From positions 4,582,794 through 4,646,793 of the forward strand of contig JADCRB010000043.1 in the NCBI GenBank assembly GCA_021464245.1: a DNA stretch of 64,000 bases. The letters run 5' to 3'. This stretch comes from Carallia brachiata (taxonomy: Eukaryota > Streptophyta > Magnoliopsida > Malpighiales > Rhizophoraceae). Positions 22,286-32,869 of the stretch are shown here, in pieces. A program made the translations under genes and the position numbers. Under the pieces are notes generated by a model. It ran no database searches. It was not told the origin of the DNA and saw only the letters and a program-made list of their open reading frames with translations. Position 1 is the first letter of the stretch. Every line of letters starts with the position of its first letter.

Positions 22286-22290
22286 GATTC
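22286..22290. repeat. Target-site duplication of element B, right copy
   Basis: GATTC directly right of the 5' LTR terminus GTTTACA, identical to 12,527-12,531. Confidence 0.92.
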
Positions 22291-22479
22291 GTCTATTGGT
22301 TGTTTGTCCAAACGTTTTAAAATAACATTCAGTTGGGTGGACAAATTAGCAAAGTCGTTTCTAAGGCTGTTCATGTCGGATTGATAGGCAGATTGTGCGG
22401 CGTGAACTTCAGCTCGAAGCTCATCTATTTCAGACGCGGGCTTGGTAGCAGATTTGACTGTTTCCCGAGTATTAACCAT
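22286..22479 (-). pseudogene. Element A gag, N-terminal piece
   Basis: The ATG at 22,477-22,479 opens a peptide starting MVNTRETVKSATKPASEIDE, followed by a helical, coiled-coil-like stretch. The frame is cut at the GATTC target duplication of element B. If B and one duplication copy are ignored, the frame continues without shift into the gag piece ending at 12,526. This is strong evidence that both pieces are one gene. The protein would form the particle shell of the retrotransposon. Confidence 0.85.
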
Positions 22480-23511
22480 GTTTTGTGAAATAATTATGCT
22501 GAGATCAACACTAATTACAAAAAGTAATAAAAATTGTAAACTACTATGATGAACAAAATCAAAATAAAATATGGTGAATGAATGATAATGTCACGGGACA
22601 ACAAAAATATGAGCAATAAAGTAAAATATGGTAAAGTTAGAGGTAGTGAAAAAGTGGACGATATAAAATATGACAGTGATGTTAAAAGAACAGTAAATAT
22701 GAGGTAATAAAATAGAAGGCAGAATTTTTTATTTTGTTTTATTTTTTATTTTTGGACCAAACACAAATTTACTAAAAATTTTAAACTGACTTAAAAATTA
22801 ATCAAAATTTCAATAAAGGAGAAAATTACCTCAAACTTAATTAACTTCTTAGTGTCACAGTGATGCAGGTTCTTTTCTAGCGACGGTGGAACAACTCCGG
22901 CGGTCAGCAGCAGACTCCGGCGACGTCAGCGAACTCCGGGGACGGTGAAGAATGGTTCCGGCGAGAGCAGGGAACCACGGGAAGGCCGAATGGACGTCTG
23001 GGTAGCGCCGGCGAAGGGTGCAATGGGCTACTCGCGGCGGAACAGAGGTGGCGCTCTGAAACTGATGATCACATGGCGTCAAGGACGACCGATCAACCCG
23101 TGACAGTGACGCAAAAGGTTAGATCGGACGATGAGGAGCTTTTTCGAACCAGGTTCAAGAGTTGGCGGGGAAAGATCAGGCGATGGGGAGCGGCGGCGTG
23201 AAGAGGAAAAGCATAAGAGTCGGGCGGCCGTTCCCGGGCGTTTCGATGGTATCCCGGCACGTGGATGCAGGGGGTGGGCAGATCGGGCTTTTGTGGGTCA
23301 GAGAAGAAGGTGGGTTGCGGGTGTTGCCGATGGCAGTTGGCGGCGCGTACGGCAGTGGGCAGCTGGGCAGAAATCAGAAGTTGATTTTGGGATTTGTGTG
23401 ATTTTTTTTAATGGTTTTCTGTGATATTCAAGGTTAGGGATAATGAAAAACAAGTGTAGGAATGTATTTGATGTGTGATTTAAGATCAAAACGGATTGGG
23501 ATTGAGGTTTT
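22480..23511 (-). other. Element A untranslated leader with GC-rich block
   Basis: The stretch between primer site and gag start. Its inner half (about 22,860-23,400) is strikingly GC-rich (many CCGGCG/CGGCGG words) inside very AT-rich DNA. Open frames exist on both strands here but are low-complexity and match no family I know, so I treat them as by-products of composition. The block could be a structured packaging or regulatory leader, or captured host sequence. Confidence 0.6.
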
Positions 23512-23524
23512 GGCTCTGATACCA
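23512..23524 (-). other. Element A primer binding site (iMet type)
   Basis: On the minus strand, just inside the 5' LTR, the sequence reads TGGTATCAGAGCC. This is the classic plant primer site complementary to the 3' end of initiator methionine tRNA. Confidence 0.88.
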
Positions 23525-23527
23525 AAC

Positions 23528-23897
23528 TGATGCAGGACGAATAGGAAGAACAACCTAAATTAGGAATTCACCCGACAACTAATCACTCGAGAATCCACTC
23601 AAAAAGAAACGAAAATGCACTCGAGAGAAAATTGTCTGTAATTAATATTCAATTGCATAAAGTCTGAAAAATAATAAAGATTCAAACTCTATTTATAGAG
23701 TTCAACAGATAAATCCTAAATAAAAATAAATAATTGCTAACAGATAATTACAGAAATAACTGAAAAATAAACATGTAGTTAGCACGTTCTAAACAAGATA
23801 GAATCTAATAACTGAATAACAAATCCTATTCTACGTGGACCGAAACTTTAAATTTCTTCTGGGAGAAAAATCCTTATCAACAACTGCAACTGCATCA
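23528..23897 (-). repeat. Element A 5' LTR
   Basis: 370 bases with perfect terminal inverted octamers TGATGCAG and CTGCATCA. It is the upstream LTR because the coding strand is minus and the primer site abuts its left edge. Confidence 0.93.
23690..23697 (-). promoter_or_regulatory. TATA box in element A 5' LTR
   Basis: TATAAATA on the minus strand, inside the small palindrome CTCTATTTATAGAG. It is the likely core of the element's promoter, by position within the LTR. Confidence 0.6.
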
Positions 23898-23902
23898 AAA
23901 AG
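23898..23902. repeat. Target-site duplication of element A, right copy
   Basis: AAAAG directly follows the right LTR and matches 7,455-7,459. The joined flanks correspond to the uninterrupted paralogous site near 48,350, which has a single AAAAG. Confidence 0.9.
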
Positions 23903-24059
23903 TTGGTTAGGATTCGTTTACAACTACCATACGTCTTCGCTTTGGCATCTGGGACAAAACAGCTACAAAACTTGCATCATCATGACATATCCTCAAGGAG
24001 GAGCATGTATGAGATTCACTCGTCATTCACAAAATTATTGCTGCAAGACGGATTAAATC

Positions 24060-25020
24060 CAGACTATTGTAAATTAAGAGGTCTTGTTTGCTGATGCTTG
24101 TGATCTAATAAGATAATAATGGAATAAATTTTGAGTTTAAAATTTCTATTTTCTCATCTAAAACTATAAAGCTTCAAAATAACGTAATCAATATAGAAAG
24201 CATACTAAAGAATAAAAATAAAAAAACAGAATTTTTATAGTTTTTTTTTTCCATTCAGTAAACAATTTAGATATTTTTTTGATTAATTTTCTTGCGATTT
24301 TTCTTATAATGGTGATATTACAGTATTATATTATAAAAATAATGATAATACTTGATAAAAAAAAAGGCCAAATTCACAGGCACCAAATCTGTGAAATGGT
24401 TTGATCTTATACTGCTGTTGATTAAAAGGAATTTAAGCTGTTCACTAATATGAAATTAGAGGAACAACAATAGATGTAATGGTAAGAGGAGTAGTTTCCA
24501 ACCACGAGACTAAGATTCGAAACCTAGTCTTACCCTTCACTATCCCTCTTCCCAACTCATTAGTTACCAACTCTAATGGGAAAAAAAAAGAAAAAAGAAA
24601 TGAAGTCATGATGTTGGGGATAATAATTGCTAGTAATTTTTTAGGATAAGGTGTGGTAAGTTAGTCAAGCTTATCTCTATTTTCCTATCATTCAGTTCCA
24701 TTATTTTGCTTCACTCCATTCATAATGCAAATACAAGATGGGATTTGCTATTTCACAATTCTTTGTCAAAAATGAATTTAGATATTTTCTTGCCACATTT
24801 ATAGAAGGTTCATTCAAATTAATTACCAAATTTACTAGGTTTAGACTCGACCACCAGCCTGCCTTCGGTCTGATTCACAAAAATCGGAACTAAACTGAAT
24901 CGCCTAATTGGTTCTAGTTCCAAACCATAATGGAGGGCGGATTCATTACAATTCAAGCTTTTAGAATTATTAGTTAACTGTTGGCTCCAAATAGGGGCTC
25001 GACTACAAAAATTAAGAATT
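24060..25020. repeat. Duplicated module copy 1 (right of element A)
   Basis: Continues from the AAAAG at 23,898. Matching blocks occur at 30,655-31,200, 37,835-38,995 and 59,506-60,000 (for example GTTTGCTGATGCTTGTGATC, ATGGTGATATTACAGTATTA, AGGTTTAGACTCGACCACCA). No coding frame is retained. A convincing gene is not seen, although the block TTTGGCATCTGGGACAAAA is well kept among copies. Confidence 0.7.
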
Positions 25021-27070
25021 AAAAACAAAAACAATGGCTAAATGACCATGAAAAGGATACATTAATTGAGTTCAAACTTTGTATTTATTTAATTTTTTTC
25101 TTTAATCTAATAAAAATTAAAAAAATTTGAAACTTCAAACAAAAAAAAAAAAAAGCTGAATTGGATCAAATTAGATTAGAACTAGAATATTGGATCGGAG
25201 CTAGATTGAAACTAAACCAAAATCAACAGTTAACCGCAATTGTAATTAGTTGAACTGTAATTGAACCATCCTTAGACAGTTCAGTTACAGTTCAACTTCT
25301 ACAATCAAGACTGTCAACCATATCGGTCTGCGGTCAGGTCTGAGGAACGGGTTCTTTCGTGGATGGGCGTGCATTGCACTTGTTAGAATATATTTATGTA
25401 CTTTTTTTTCTAAAATTTGCAATTATAATAAGATATTATAATTTATTATACGATATTATTATAATTTGTTTTATTTGGAAAGCCACTGGGTAGACCACGA
25501 TAGTTTTCTTCATTTCTTTTGAAAAGGGAGCTCCTTCCATATTAAGGAACCGCGCCCATTGTTGTTTATTTGACTAAACAAGTGGTCATTTTTAGCTATC
25601 AATTTCACCATGGATGCCCCCAAATTACACAATTGGGTATATTAACTCACCATTATTCGTTAACATTAATGCATGGCTGAAATTAATTGAGTCCCATGAA
25701 TGGTGTGGAAGCTAAATCATGACGGCTAAACGAGTTCCCCAGTCTACTGATGCTGCACTTATTTTCTTTTATCGACAATTACAATGGTCAGCAACAGTTG
25801 TTAAAAATTATAACAAAAACCTATTACCGCCATCCATGCCAAGTCAGAAAGGTTTTCGTTTGCTTAAATGCAAGCTCATCATACTTTTGAGAATTTTACC
25901 TACACTATTTCCTATTCATTTAGGAATAATTGGACAACTAATTAAACAATGCGATTAGTGCTCTGTACAGTTCTCAGTATTACCATCAAATAGTTTATAT
26001 TGTAACTAGAAACAGAAATATAAGATATTTCTAAATTTTCTTTTCTCTCTCTTTTTTTTTCCGCATAATTCACCCATCATCTTATATAATATAATAGGTG
26101 CCCTATTTAAAATAAAAATTGATAAAATAAATTCATATGGTATAAAATTATTTTTGAGTTATACTCAAAAAAATAATTTATAAAAATATCAAGTACTTGT
26201 GATCCCTTTTCTAATAAATGAGAATTCTTTCAAGTTTAAGCAATGTAGTGTTGAACCCAAAAAATAGAAAGACAATTAGTGTTGTTCCGGATACTTTCAC
26301 AATCTTGGTTTATTTTTTGAATTGCTCTCACTCACGAGGATCACAAGAGAAGCATCAAACATAATAATAGTAATAGAGCACAAATCATATGGGATATATA
26401 TTAATTATGACCATTGAGGTTAATATGTAATCAACATTGTTTGAATGTTTGAGATAAGATAAAGGGAAGCAAATTTTAAAAAATTATGGTGGTAAATTTG
26501 AGTGTGGTTGTACATCCAATTTGAAAAAGTTCTGCAACTGTTTTCAAAAGATTTCACTATTTAGGTACCACTAAAATAGTTGCGTAATTTATTAAAAAAC
26601 ATTTAATAGCACAGTTTATTTTAAAATATCTAATAATTTATTTGTTATATTTTTTTTAATTTAATTATCTAACAACTTACATCATTTAAATACTAATTTA
26701 TTGCCACGTAAAAGGTACTACCTAATATTTCCCTTTTCAAATATGCTTTGGTGAACCATTTTAGCCATCACAAAGAGCATTAATTAATGCCCTTTAAATG
26801 GAAAAGAACAAATGGTGGCCTATGTTTGAATTCTCGCTCCCCGATCAAATAATTACAACATTATTTTTACTTCATATAATAATAACAACACAAATCTGTT
26901 CAAAATAATAATAATAATAATAATAATAACAACGCAAGAAACAAACCAGAAAGTTTCTTTAATTAAAATTAAGTTGGGCTAAATGAATTTAATAAGAACG
27001 TGGATGTCAATAATAATAATATATAAAAAGAGCTTTCAAAATTCAAAGTAGCCTACTTACTAGTTACAAT
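25021..27070. other. Intergenic, no gene seen
   Basis: AT-rich. It holds one (AAT)n microsatellite at about 26,903-26,929 and a purine/pyrimidine mosaic at 25,150-25,360. The open frame at 25,719-25,958 has no recognisable domain and poor coding character, so I do not call it a gene. Confidence 0.5.
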
Positions 27071-27393
27071 AATAATTGGGTCCTTCTAGTCCCTACTAAT
27101 GGTTGTTGACCAGGAGAGACTAAGAGTTGGTTTTGATGCAAACGAATCTGATGTCGACACTGTTACTGTCAAATGATCTGTTGCTCTGGTGGTTTTGATT
27201 TTTCTTGATTTGGCTTTCGAACGACATCCTAAAATACTAGGTCTTTGGGTAGGCCTATAATACTGGATCCTCCTGTCTTTTAGGAACAATATACCAGATC
27301 TCCTGAAAAACAGAAGAGCTCCCACATGTAATACAAACTCATAGGTATAGAGGAGATGACAATTATCAAGGTAGATACACCAGCGCAAACACA

Positions 27394-28040
27394 TCAGTCC
27401 CCAGCCACTAACAGCATCTCCTGATACCGGCATTCACGGCTGCAACAGGCCTTCTCACCTCTGAAAAAGATTTTAATCGTTAATAAACACCGAAAGATTC
27501 GAAACATTTAGCTAATCAAGGCATGAAAGAAACTGCAGTATGGGCATATTTTAAAAAGTTTGGTTCAAAGCAAATTTATGTTTCCAGTGTGCAAGTAATT
27601 AAAAATTCCAAGATTTCACATAAATCACATGAAAAAGATTTATAAAGCTGCAAGAAGGGCAAATTTGAACAAACCTGTACATGTAGATGTCTTTTCCAGG
27701 CCCAAGATTCTTCTTACAAGAGTAACAGAAGCTCAAAAAGCTCTCGGATGGATAACTAGAACCATCACCAAAAAATCCATTATTCTCTTTCATTGAATCA
27801 GAGAACCCAACATTATTACCACACCAGCTTCCAACAATACAGTTATTACTTCAGTACCTATGAGTTTGAGTTCATTGATATCTCAGAAAGACTTTTCGAT
27901 GAAGAGTTTTTTGAAGATAACTGTCTTACTTTTACTCCCGTCCAAATATGCCCATGCACCCATTCCCTCTTAATGATTGCAATAGAGAGAGAGAGAGAGC
28001 TCCTCGTGATTGCAATTGCATCTTCTCTCACAAGCTAGTC
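27394..28040 (-). pseudogene. FLZ (FCS-like) zinc-finger gene remnant
   Basis: The minus-strand exon ending at 27,675 encodes SESFLSFCYSCKKNLGPGKD then IYMYR. A GT donor (27,673-27,674) and a pyrimidine-rich AG acceptor (just right of 27,460) remove a 214-base intron and join exactly to GEKACCSRECRYQEMLL, giving a complete C-x2-C...C-x3-C FLZ zinc finger. The FLZ family acts as plant-specific adaptors of the SnRK1 kinase. Upstream, NCIVGSWCGNNVGF is also family-like, but a stop just before it (near 27,847) and a frameshifted upstream exon break the gene. The stop after the finger is at 27,394-27,396. Confidence 0.8.
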
Positions 28041-28984
28041 CACAAGAATGAAAAGGCAAGAAGAAAGCCTTCAGAATTAGTAGACTACTTAGAGGTATCT
28101 ATATGCGTTTGTTTTTTTTTTTTTAATTTGTGCTGTTGTGTTTTTTGATAGACTTTTCTTTATTGTTGACCAGATTTAATAAATATTACAGAAAAAAAAT
28201 GGGCCTTTGCTGTATGGAAAAAAAAAAATGATTAATATTTGTGTTTAATCTGGACTCTTTTCATTGTTAGTTCTCTTAGGATCACTATAAGAGGGCTTGC
28301 CGTTATGATTTCACCTTTTTCTTTTTTTGGGACAGCTGTTGACTAGTCGGTTCCACCAATAAAATTAGAAATCAGTGTGGTTTTTGATCTGTTTTTTTTT
28401 TTTTAGTGTGGTTTTTGATCTGGTTTTTGTCTAGTGTGGTTTCTGATCTAGTTTTTTCTCATAAACTGGCTATAGTCAGATCCATCAAGAACTAGAGAAT
28501 TGGCCGCTTGAAACATTTCGGTTCAGCCTTGAACTAGCTTTGAGGACATAGCAGTCGTTGGAAGCACCACATGGTGCTTGAGGCATTGCAATGGGTTATT
28601 GTGCATAACTAATCTCTAAGTGTTTTTATATCTTTTGGGAAATTCTATATGATTAGGATTGAGCTGGCAAATAATATATTTTCTTAATGTAAAATAAGCA
28701 TTAACATTTAATAAGCTGTTCGGAATTAATAAATTTTTCACAACTGATTATTGTGGATAACCAATTTTAATGTTATTATTTTTATTTTGTAGTGCAGTTG
28801 TTAGATTTTGGAAATCTTGATGGTGTCTTAAGTATAATTGCTCAATACCAGGGTTCCAACGATCCCAATGCTATTGATTTATTAGTGGGAATGAGAGACT
28901 ATAAGTATATGAGTACATGCCAATCGTCTTTTTAATAGAAGATACAGTCTTATGTGGCAACAAAGGATGATAATTGCCTTGGAC

Positions 28985-29172
28985 GTTACAAGGGGATTCA
29001 GTATTTGCACAGTTTAGGACGGGACTATTTCATACATAGAGATTTGAAACCAGAGAACATCCTCTTAAGGGAGGATATGAGGGCCAAGGTTGCAGACTTT
29101 TTGCCTCGTTAAGGACGCACCTGCTGGGACATCGTCTTCAGTAGCCACCAGAGTCATGGGCACGATAGCCTA
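28985..29172 (+). pseudogene. Receptor-like kinase fragment (TMK-like)
   Basis: Encodes GIQYLHSL, then [13 protein letters not shown] and [10 protein letters not shown]: the catalytic loop (HRDLKPEN) and the approach to the DFG motif of a protein kinase. Directly afterwards, in another frame, [20 protein letters not shown] matches the activation segment, ending in a stop. The wording resembles plant receptor-like kinases of the TMK type. Only about 60 residues remain, the Gly of DFG is lost and the frame shifts, so it is a dead fragment. It ends at the breakpoint of a segmental duplication (about 29,175). Confidence 0.78.
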
Positions 29173-30654
29173 AAGAGCATTTCTCCGATTTAAAGCATCC
29201 TCAGTTACAATCACAACCTTTAAGCCATTCTCATGTTGCCTGAGGTCTAATTATGCAGCAATGTAGCTCTTGGGCGTATAAGCCCTAAGTAATAAAGTTT
29301 TGATATTTGGATTATAGTCTCTAGAAATGGGGCAATGTGTTATCCTTGTTGAAGAAGCGTGGAGACTTATTTAATTTTGGACTAGGAGTAAACAATTAAT
29401 TTGCCTCTAGAGTTGTTCTATTTCTTTGTATAAAAGTGTTGATTTAGTTGCAATTTGTAACTCGTGAAATAGTGGAACTCTTTATAAAACATGTAATTTC
29501 TGTATTTATTTTTGTAATGTTTGGTTGCTAATAATCCTACCCAGAAGTGAGACAGGTATATAATTATGTTGTTATATATATGACATATTACCCACTAATT
29601 GATTGAGTTAGTGAGCTTATCTTAACTTTTTTAAAGTATTATTGACAAGTTAATTTGTCATATAAAATAATGTTACATTTTAGTAAATTTCATACTTAGC
29701 TATATAATAATTGATATATATATACAAACCGAATACTTATGCATGCTCACATATATTTCTTTGTACTTTTTTACAATTATGTATAGACACGTTGCTTTGT
29801 GAGCGAAAATATTCTGAACAATATATTCAATCAAATGTGTTTTCTTTTATAAAAAAATGATGAATTTATACAACATTTATGCAGGTTTACACTGTATAGA
29901 TGACATTTTATACTATATATGAAATGCAAGTTTGTAGCCAAAAATCTTAGAGTAAAGATTATATTTCATTTTAAATTCATTTTATTATAGTACATGTTTG
30001 TATTTTAAAAATTTTAGAACCCATTTAATTGTTAAATTAACATTCATACAATCTTCTCATAAATATCATGGCAGTTTTTTAGCGAGTTGTTTATTCATCT
30101 ATAATTAGAGGCAAGTATCATTATTAGAAATTAAGTTAAATATTTTTAATTTATAGTTTAATTTTGATTGACATATTCTCATAACATTTAAATATAATCG
30201 CAAAATATAAAGTTTTTAAGTATCTTTTAAAATATACTTAAAATTTGATTGAACCATAACTAATAACTATCAAAAAATTTTATATACTAAAAACATGAAA
30301 CGCTTAAGTGAATATTTATACAGATAGTGAGATCAAATGGAAAACCAAAAAAATCTTCTTTAATTAAAAACAAAAAAGTGCTCTTTCTATTTTGTTTTTC
30401 TTTTTTTTTTTTCACTTTCCAAATGTTGGTTTGTGTGTTTTATTAATTATGTAATATATGCATTATTGCATATGAAATTATTATTCTTTTTTATTTTTAG
30501 AACAGAGGCCTAAAAGTCAGGAAATAAAAAGAAAGTTAATAAAATTCAAATAGAAGGCTAAAATATTTAAACAAAGTGTCACTAACAATTGAACTAAAAA
30601 CACATAGAGCTACCAATCATTATAACTTTTTTTTTTTTTTTTGTGTGTATGAAA

Positions 30655-31200
30655 ATTTGATTAGGATATGTTTACAACTACCATACATCCGCGCTTTGGC
30701 ATCTGGGACAAAATTGCTATGAAACTTGCATCACTATTGAGATATCCTAAAGGAGAAGCATGTATGGGACTCACTTGCCACTCACTAAATTGTTGCTCCA
30801 AGAGGGATTGAATCGAGATCTGTTGTAGATGAAGAGGTCTTGTTTGTTGATGCTTGTGATCAATTAAGACCATAATGGAATAATTTGTGCTTGAATCTCA
30901 AACTTTAATCTTCAAGATGACGTAATCATTATAGAAAATATACTAAGAAAAATAAAAACCGGAATTTTTAGTTTTCTCATTAGTAAACAATTTAGAGATT
31001 CTTTGATTAATTATCCTGCGACTTATCTTATGGCATTATATTCTGCAAATAATGATGACATCTGATAAAGAAGAAGACGTATTCACAGGAACGAAATCCC
31101 TGTTTGATCTTATACGTACTTGTATTAATTGATAAGAATTTAAGTATGTGAGAATATGAAATCAAGTTATGATGTTAACTCTCCTATAGTCGTTCCTTAA
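30655..31200. repeat. Duplicated module copy 2
   Basis: Includes TTTGGCATCTGGGACAAAA, GAGATATCCTAAAGGAG and GAATCGAGATCTGTTGTAGA, shared with copies near 23,930, 37,850, 48,380 and 59,520. A minus-strand open frame of 70 codons spans it, but other copies do not keep it open, so coding is not supported. Confidence 0.65.
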
Positions 31201-31239
31201 TAAAAAAAAACCATTGAAACTATTGGATCATTGTTAAGG

Positions 31240-31276
<37 letters not shown>
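31240..31276. repeat. (ATT)n microsatellite
   Basis: About eleven ATT units in a row. The matching place in copy II (near 60,030) lacks the array. Confidence 0.9.
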
Positions 31277-32869
31277 AGGGAGGCTGCAGGCTCAAAAAAA
31301 GAAGATAAAAACACTAATACTTAAACACTTGATTAAGAGATTTCAACATAATGTCCTAATCAACATCATTAGAAGCACGAGATATAGGAGAATATTAAAC
31401 CCTTAGTAAAATAGAAATATTTGAAACTATTTATTTTTCAAATAATTAACCGTTCATCATTTGTCAACTAAATTGTTGCTGCAACAGGAAGTAAATGGAG
31501 ATCAGCGGTAAATTAATTAGGTCCAGGTTTTGTTTCCTCTTGTTTGCCAAGTAATAAGACCATAATGGAATAATTTCATATTTATTGGAAATCACGTTTT
31601 ACAACATAATATTTAGTGAAAAGCTAACCAGACTTCTAAAGGTATGAAATAAGAAAAGACATGTTCAAGGCTCGACTGTCTTGGGACTTATGCCCTATTT
31701 TTAATTAGGTTCAATCCTTATTTGAACCTCCAACCAAGGCCCTTTTTTTTTTTTTTTTGGAAATAAATAGGTTGTTTCTTTAATTTAAATTAGAATGTTG
31801 GCCAAAACAGGTTAATAGAACGCAAAACTTAGGCAGACTTTCCTGCCGGCTTTTTAAGCTTATGCATGTCTAACTAACCCATTGGGAGGACATTGAGCCC
31901 AATAATTGACATTTATTCGGTCATCAAGTCTTTTTTTTTGTTTTTTTTTTGAGAAAGGTCATCAAGTCATTCTAATTGTTTCTCACGTTTTATTAATGCA
32001 TATTTACCTTGAAGGTAATTACATTCTAATTGTTTGTCACGCTTTATTGACGCATATTTTTGTGAAGCTAATTAAGTTACAAATTGGTTAGCTACTTATG
32101 AAATGTTTCTGCAGTCTGGGCTACGTCATCTATCACAAGCACCTGCAAGAGTAAAAACTTTGCTACAACAAGATGTTGTGGGAATTCGGTGCCGCACAAG
32201 CTTCAAGTTAATTAGTTTCTTTTCTTTTGGATGGGCTTTTGACTTCCTCAAAAAAATCGAAAAAAAAAAAAAGCAGCCAAATATGCCCTAACTTAATGGT
32301 ACTAAAATTATTTTTTGGTATTTATAATTTTTACTCATTTTTTAAATATAATTCACTAATAATTTTATATTAAATAAATTTAATTTTTTATTTTTTTATT
32401 TTAAATAAATCTTACTCATTATAAATATAAGATAATGAATAAATTATATTATAATTTAGTGAGTGAAATTAGAAATCTCTTTATGGTTATCTCACTTGAA
32501 AACTGAAGTTACGAGTAAGTTAACAAAAAAAAAAAAAAAAAAAACAAAGGGAGAGGCCAAGTCAGAGAAGGAGCCAGGAGGTGGAAGCTTTGGCCAAGTC
32601 ATACGCTTGGCAAGTCAGTTTGGCGATAGAAATGGGCTCAAATGCAGGATAGTTATCTACAGATATTAATTTTAGGAGATGGCCGATTCTTCTAACAGAA
32701 TAAGTAAAAACCAAAATAAAAATCTCTCTAGAATTCTCATTCAACCAACAACCCATTCTAATACTATACATATACACTCCGGTGGTCTCACTGTCACTCA
32801 AAAACAACAACGACAACAACAGCAGCAGCAACAGCAGGCTTCACTCTCTCTCATTAGTCATCATTATTC

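Larger units (their letters stand above)
7460..23897 (-). mobile_element. Element A: Ty3/gypsy chromovirus, degenerate
   Basis: A complete LTR retrotransposon read on the minus strand. It is bounded by LTRs (7,460-7,832 and 23,528-23,897) that start TGATG and end CTGCATCA, and by a perfect AAAAG target duplication. It has an initiator-Met-type primer site, a purine tract next to the 3' LTR, and gag, protease, RT, RNase H, integrase, GPY/F and chromodomain in that order. Element B splits its gag. Without B it would be about 6.7 kb. The short LTRs and C-terminal chromodomain fit the chromovirus branch, perhaps Reina- or Galadriel-like. Five in-frame stops and one frameshift make it non-autonomous. 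By eye the LTRs are about 90% identical and most differences are transitions, so it is older than B. Confidence 0.95.

Noticed and set aside
22855..23424. Several frames in the GC-rich leader of element A
   Set aside because: Long frames are expected by chance in GC-rich DNA. They overlap on both strands and match nothing recognisable.
25719..25958. 79-codon plus-strand frame
   Set aside because: No family resemblance, no exon signals and no second copy to test. Likely chance.
27793..28038. Acidic plus-strand frame opposite the FLZ remnant
   Set aside because: It opens with TTG and is antisense to a recognisable FLZ exon. The minus strand is the coding one.
30661..30873. 70-codon frame across the repeated module
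   Set aside because: Stops and indels in the other module copies at 24,000, 37,850 and 59,520 argue against coding.
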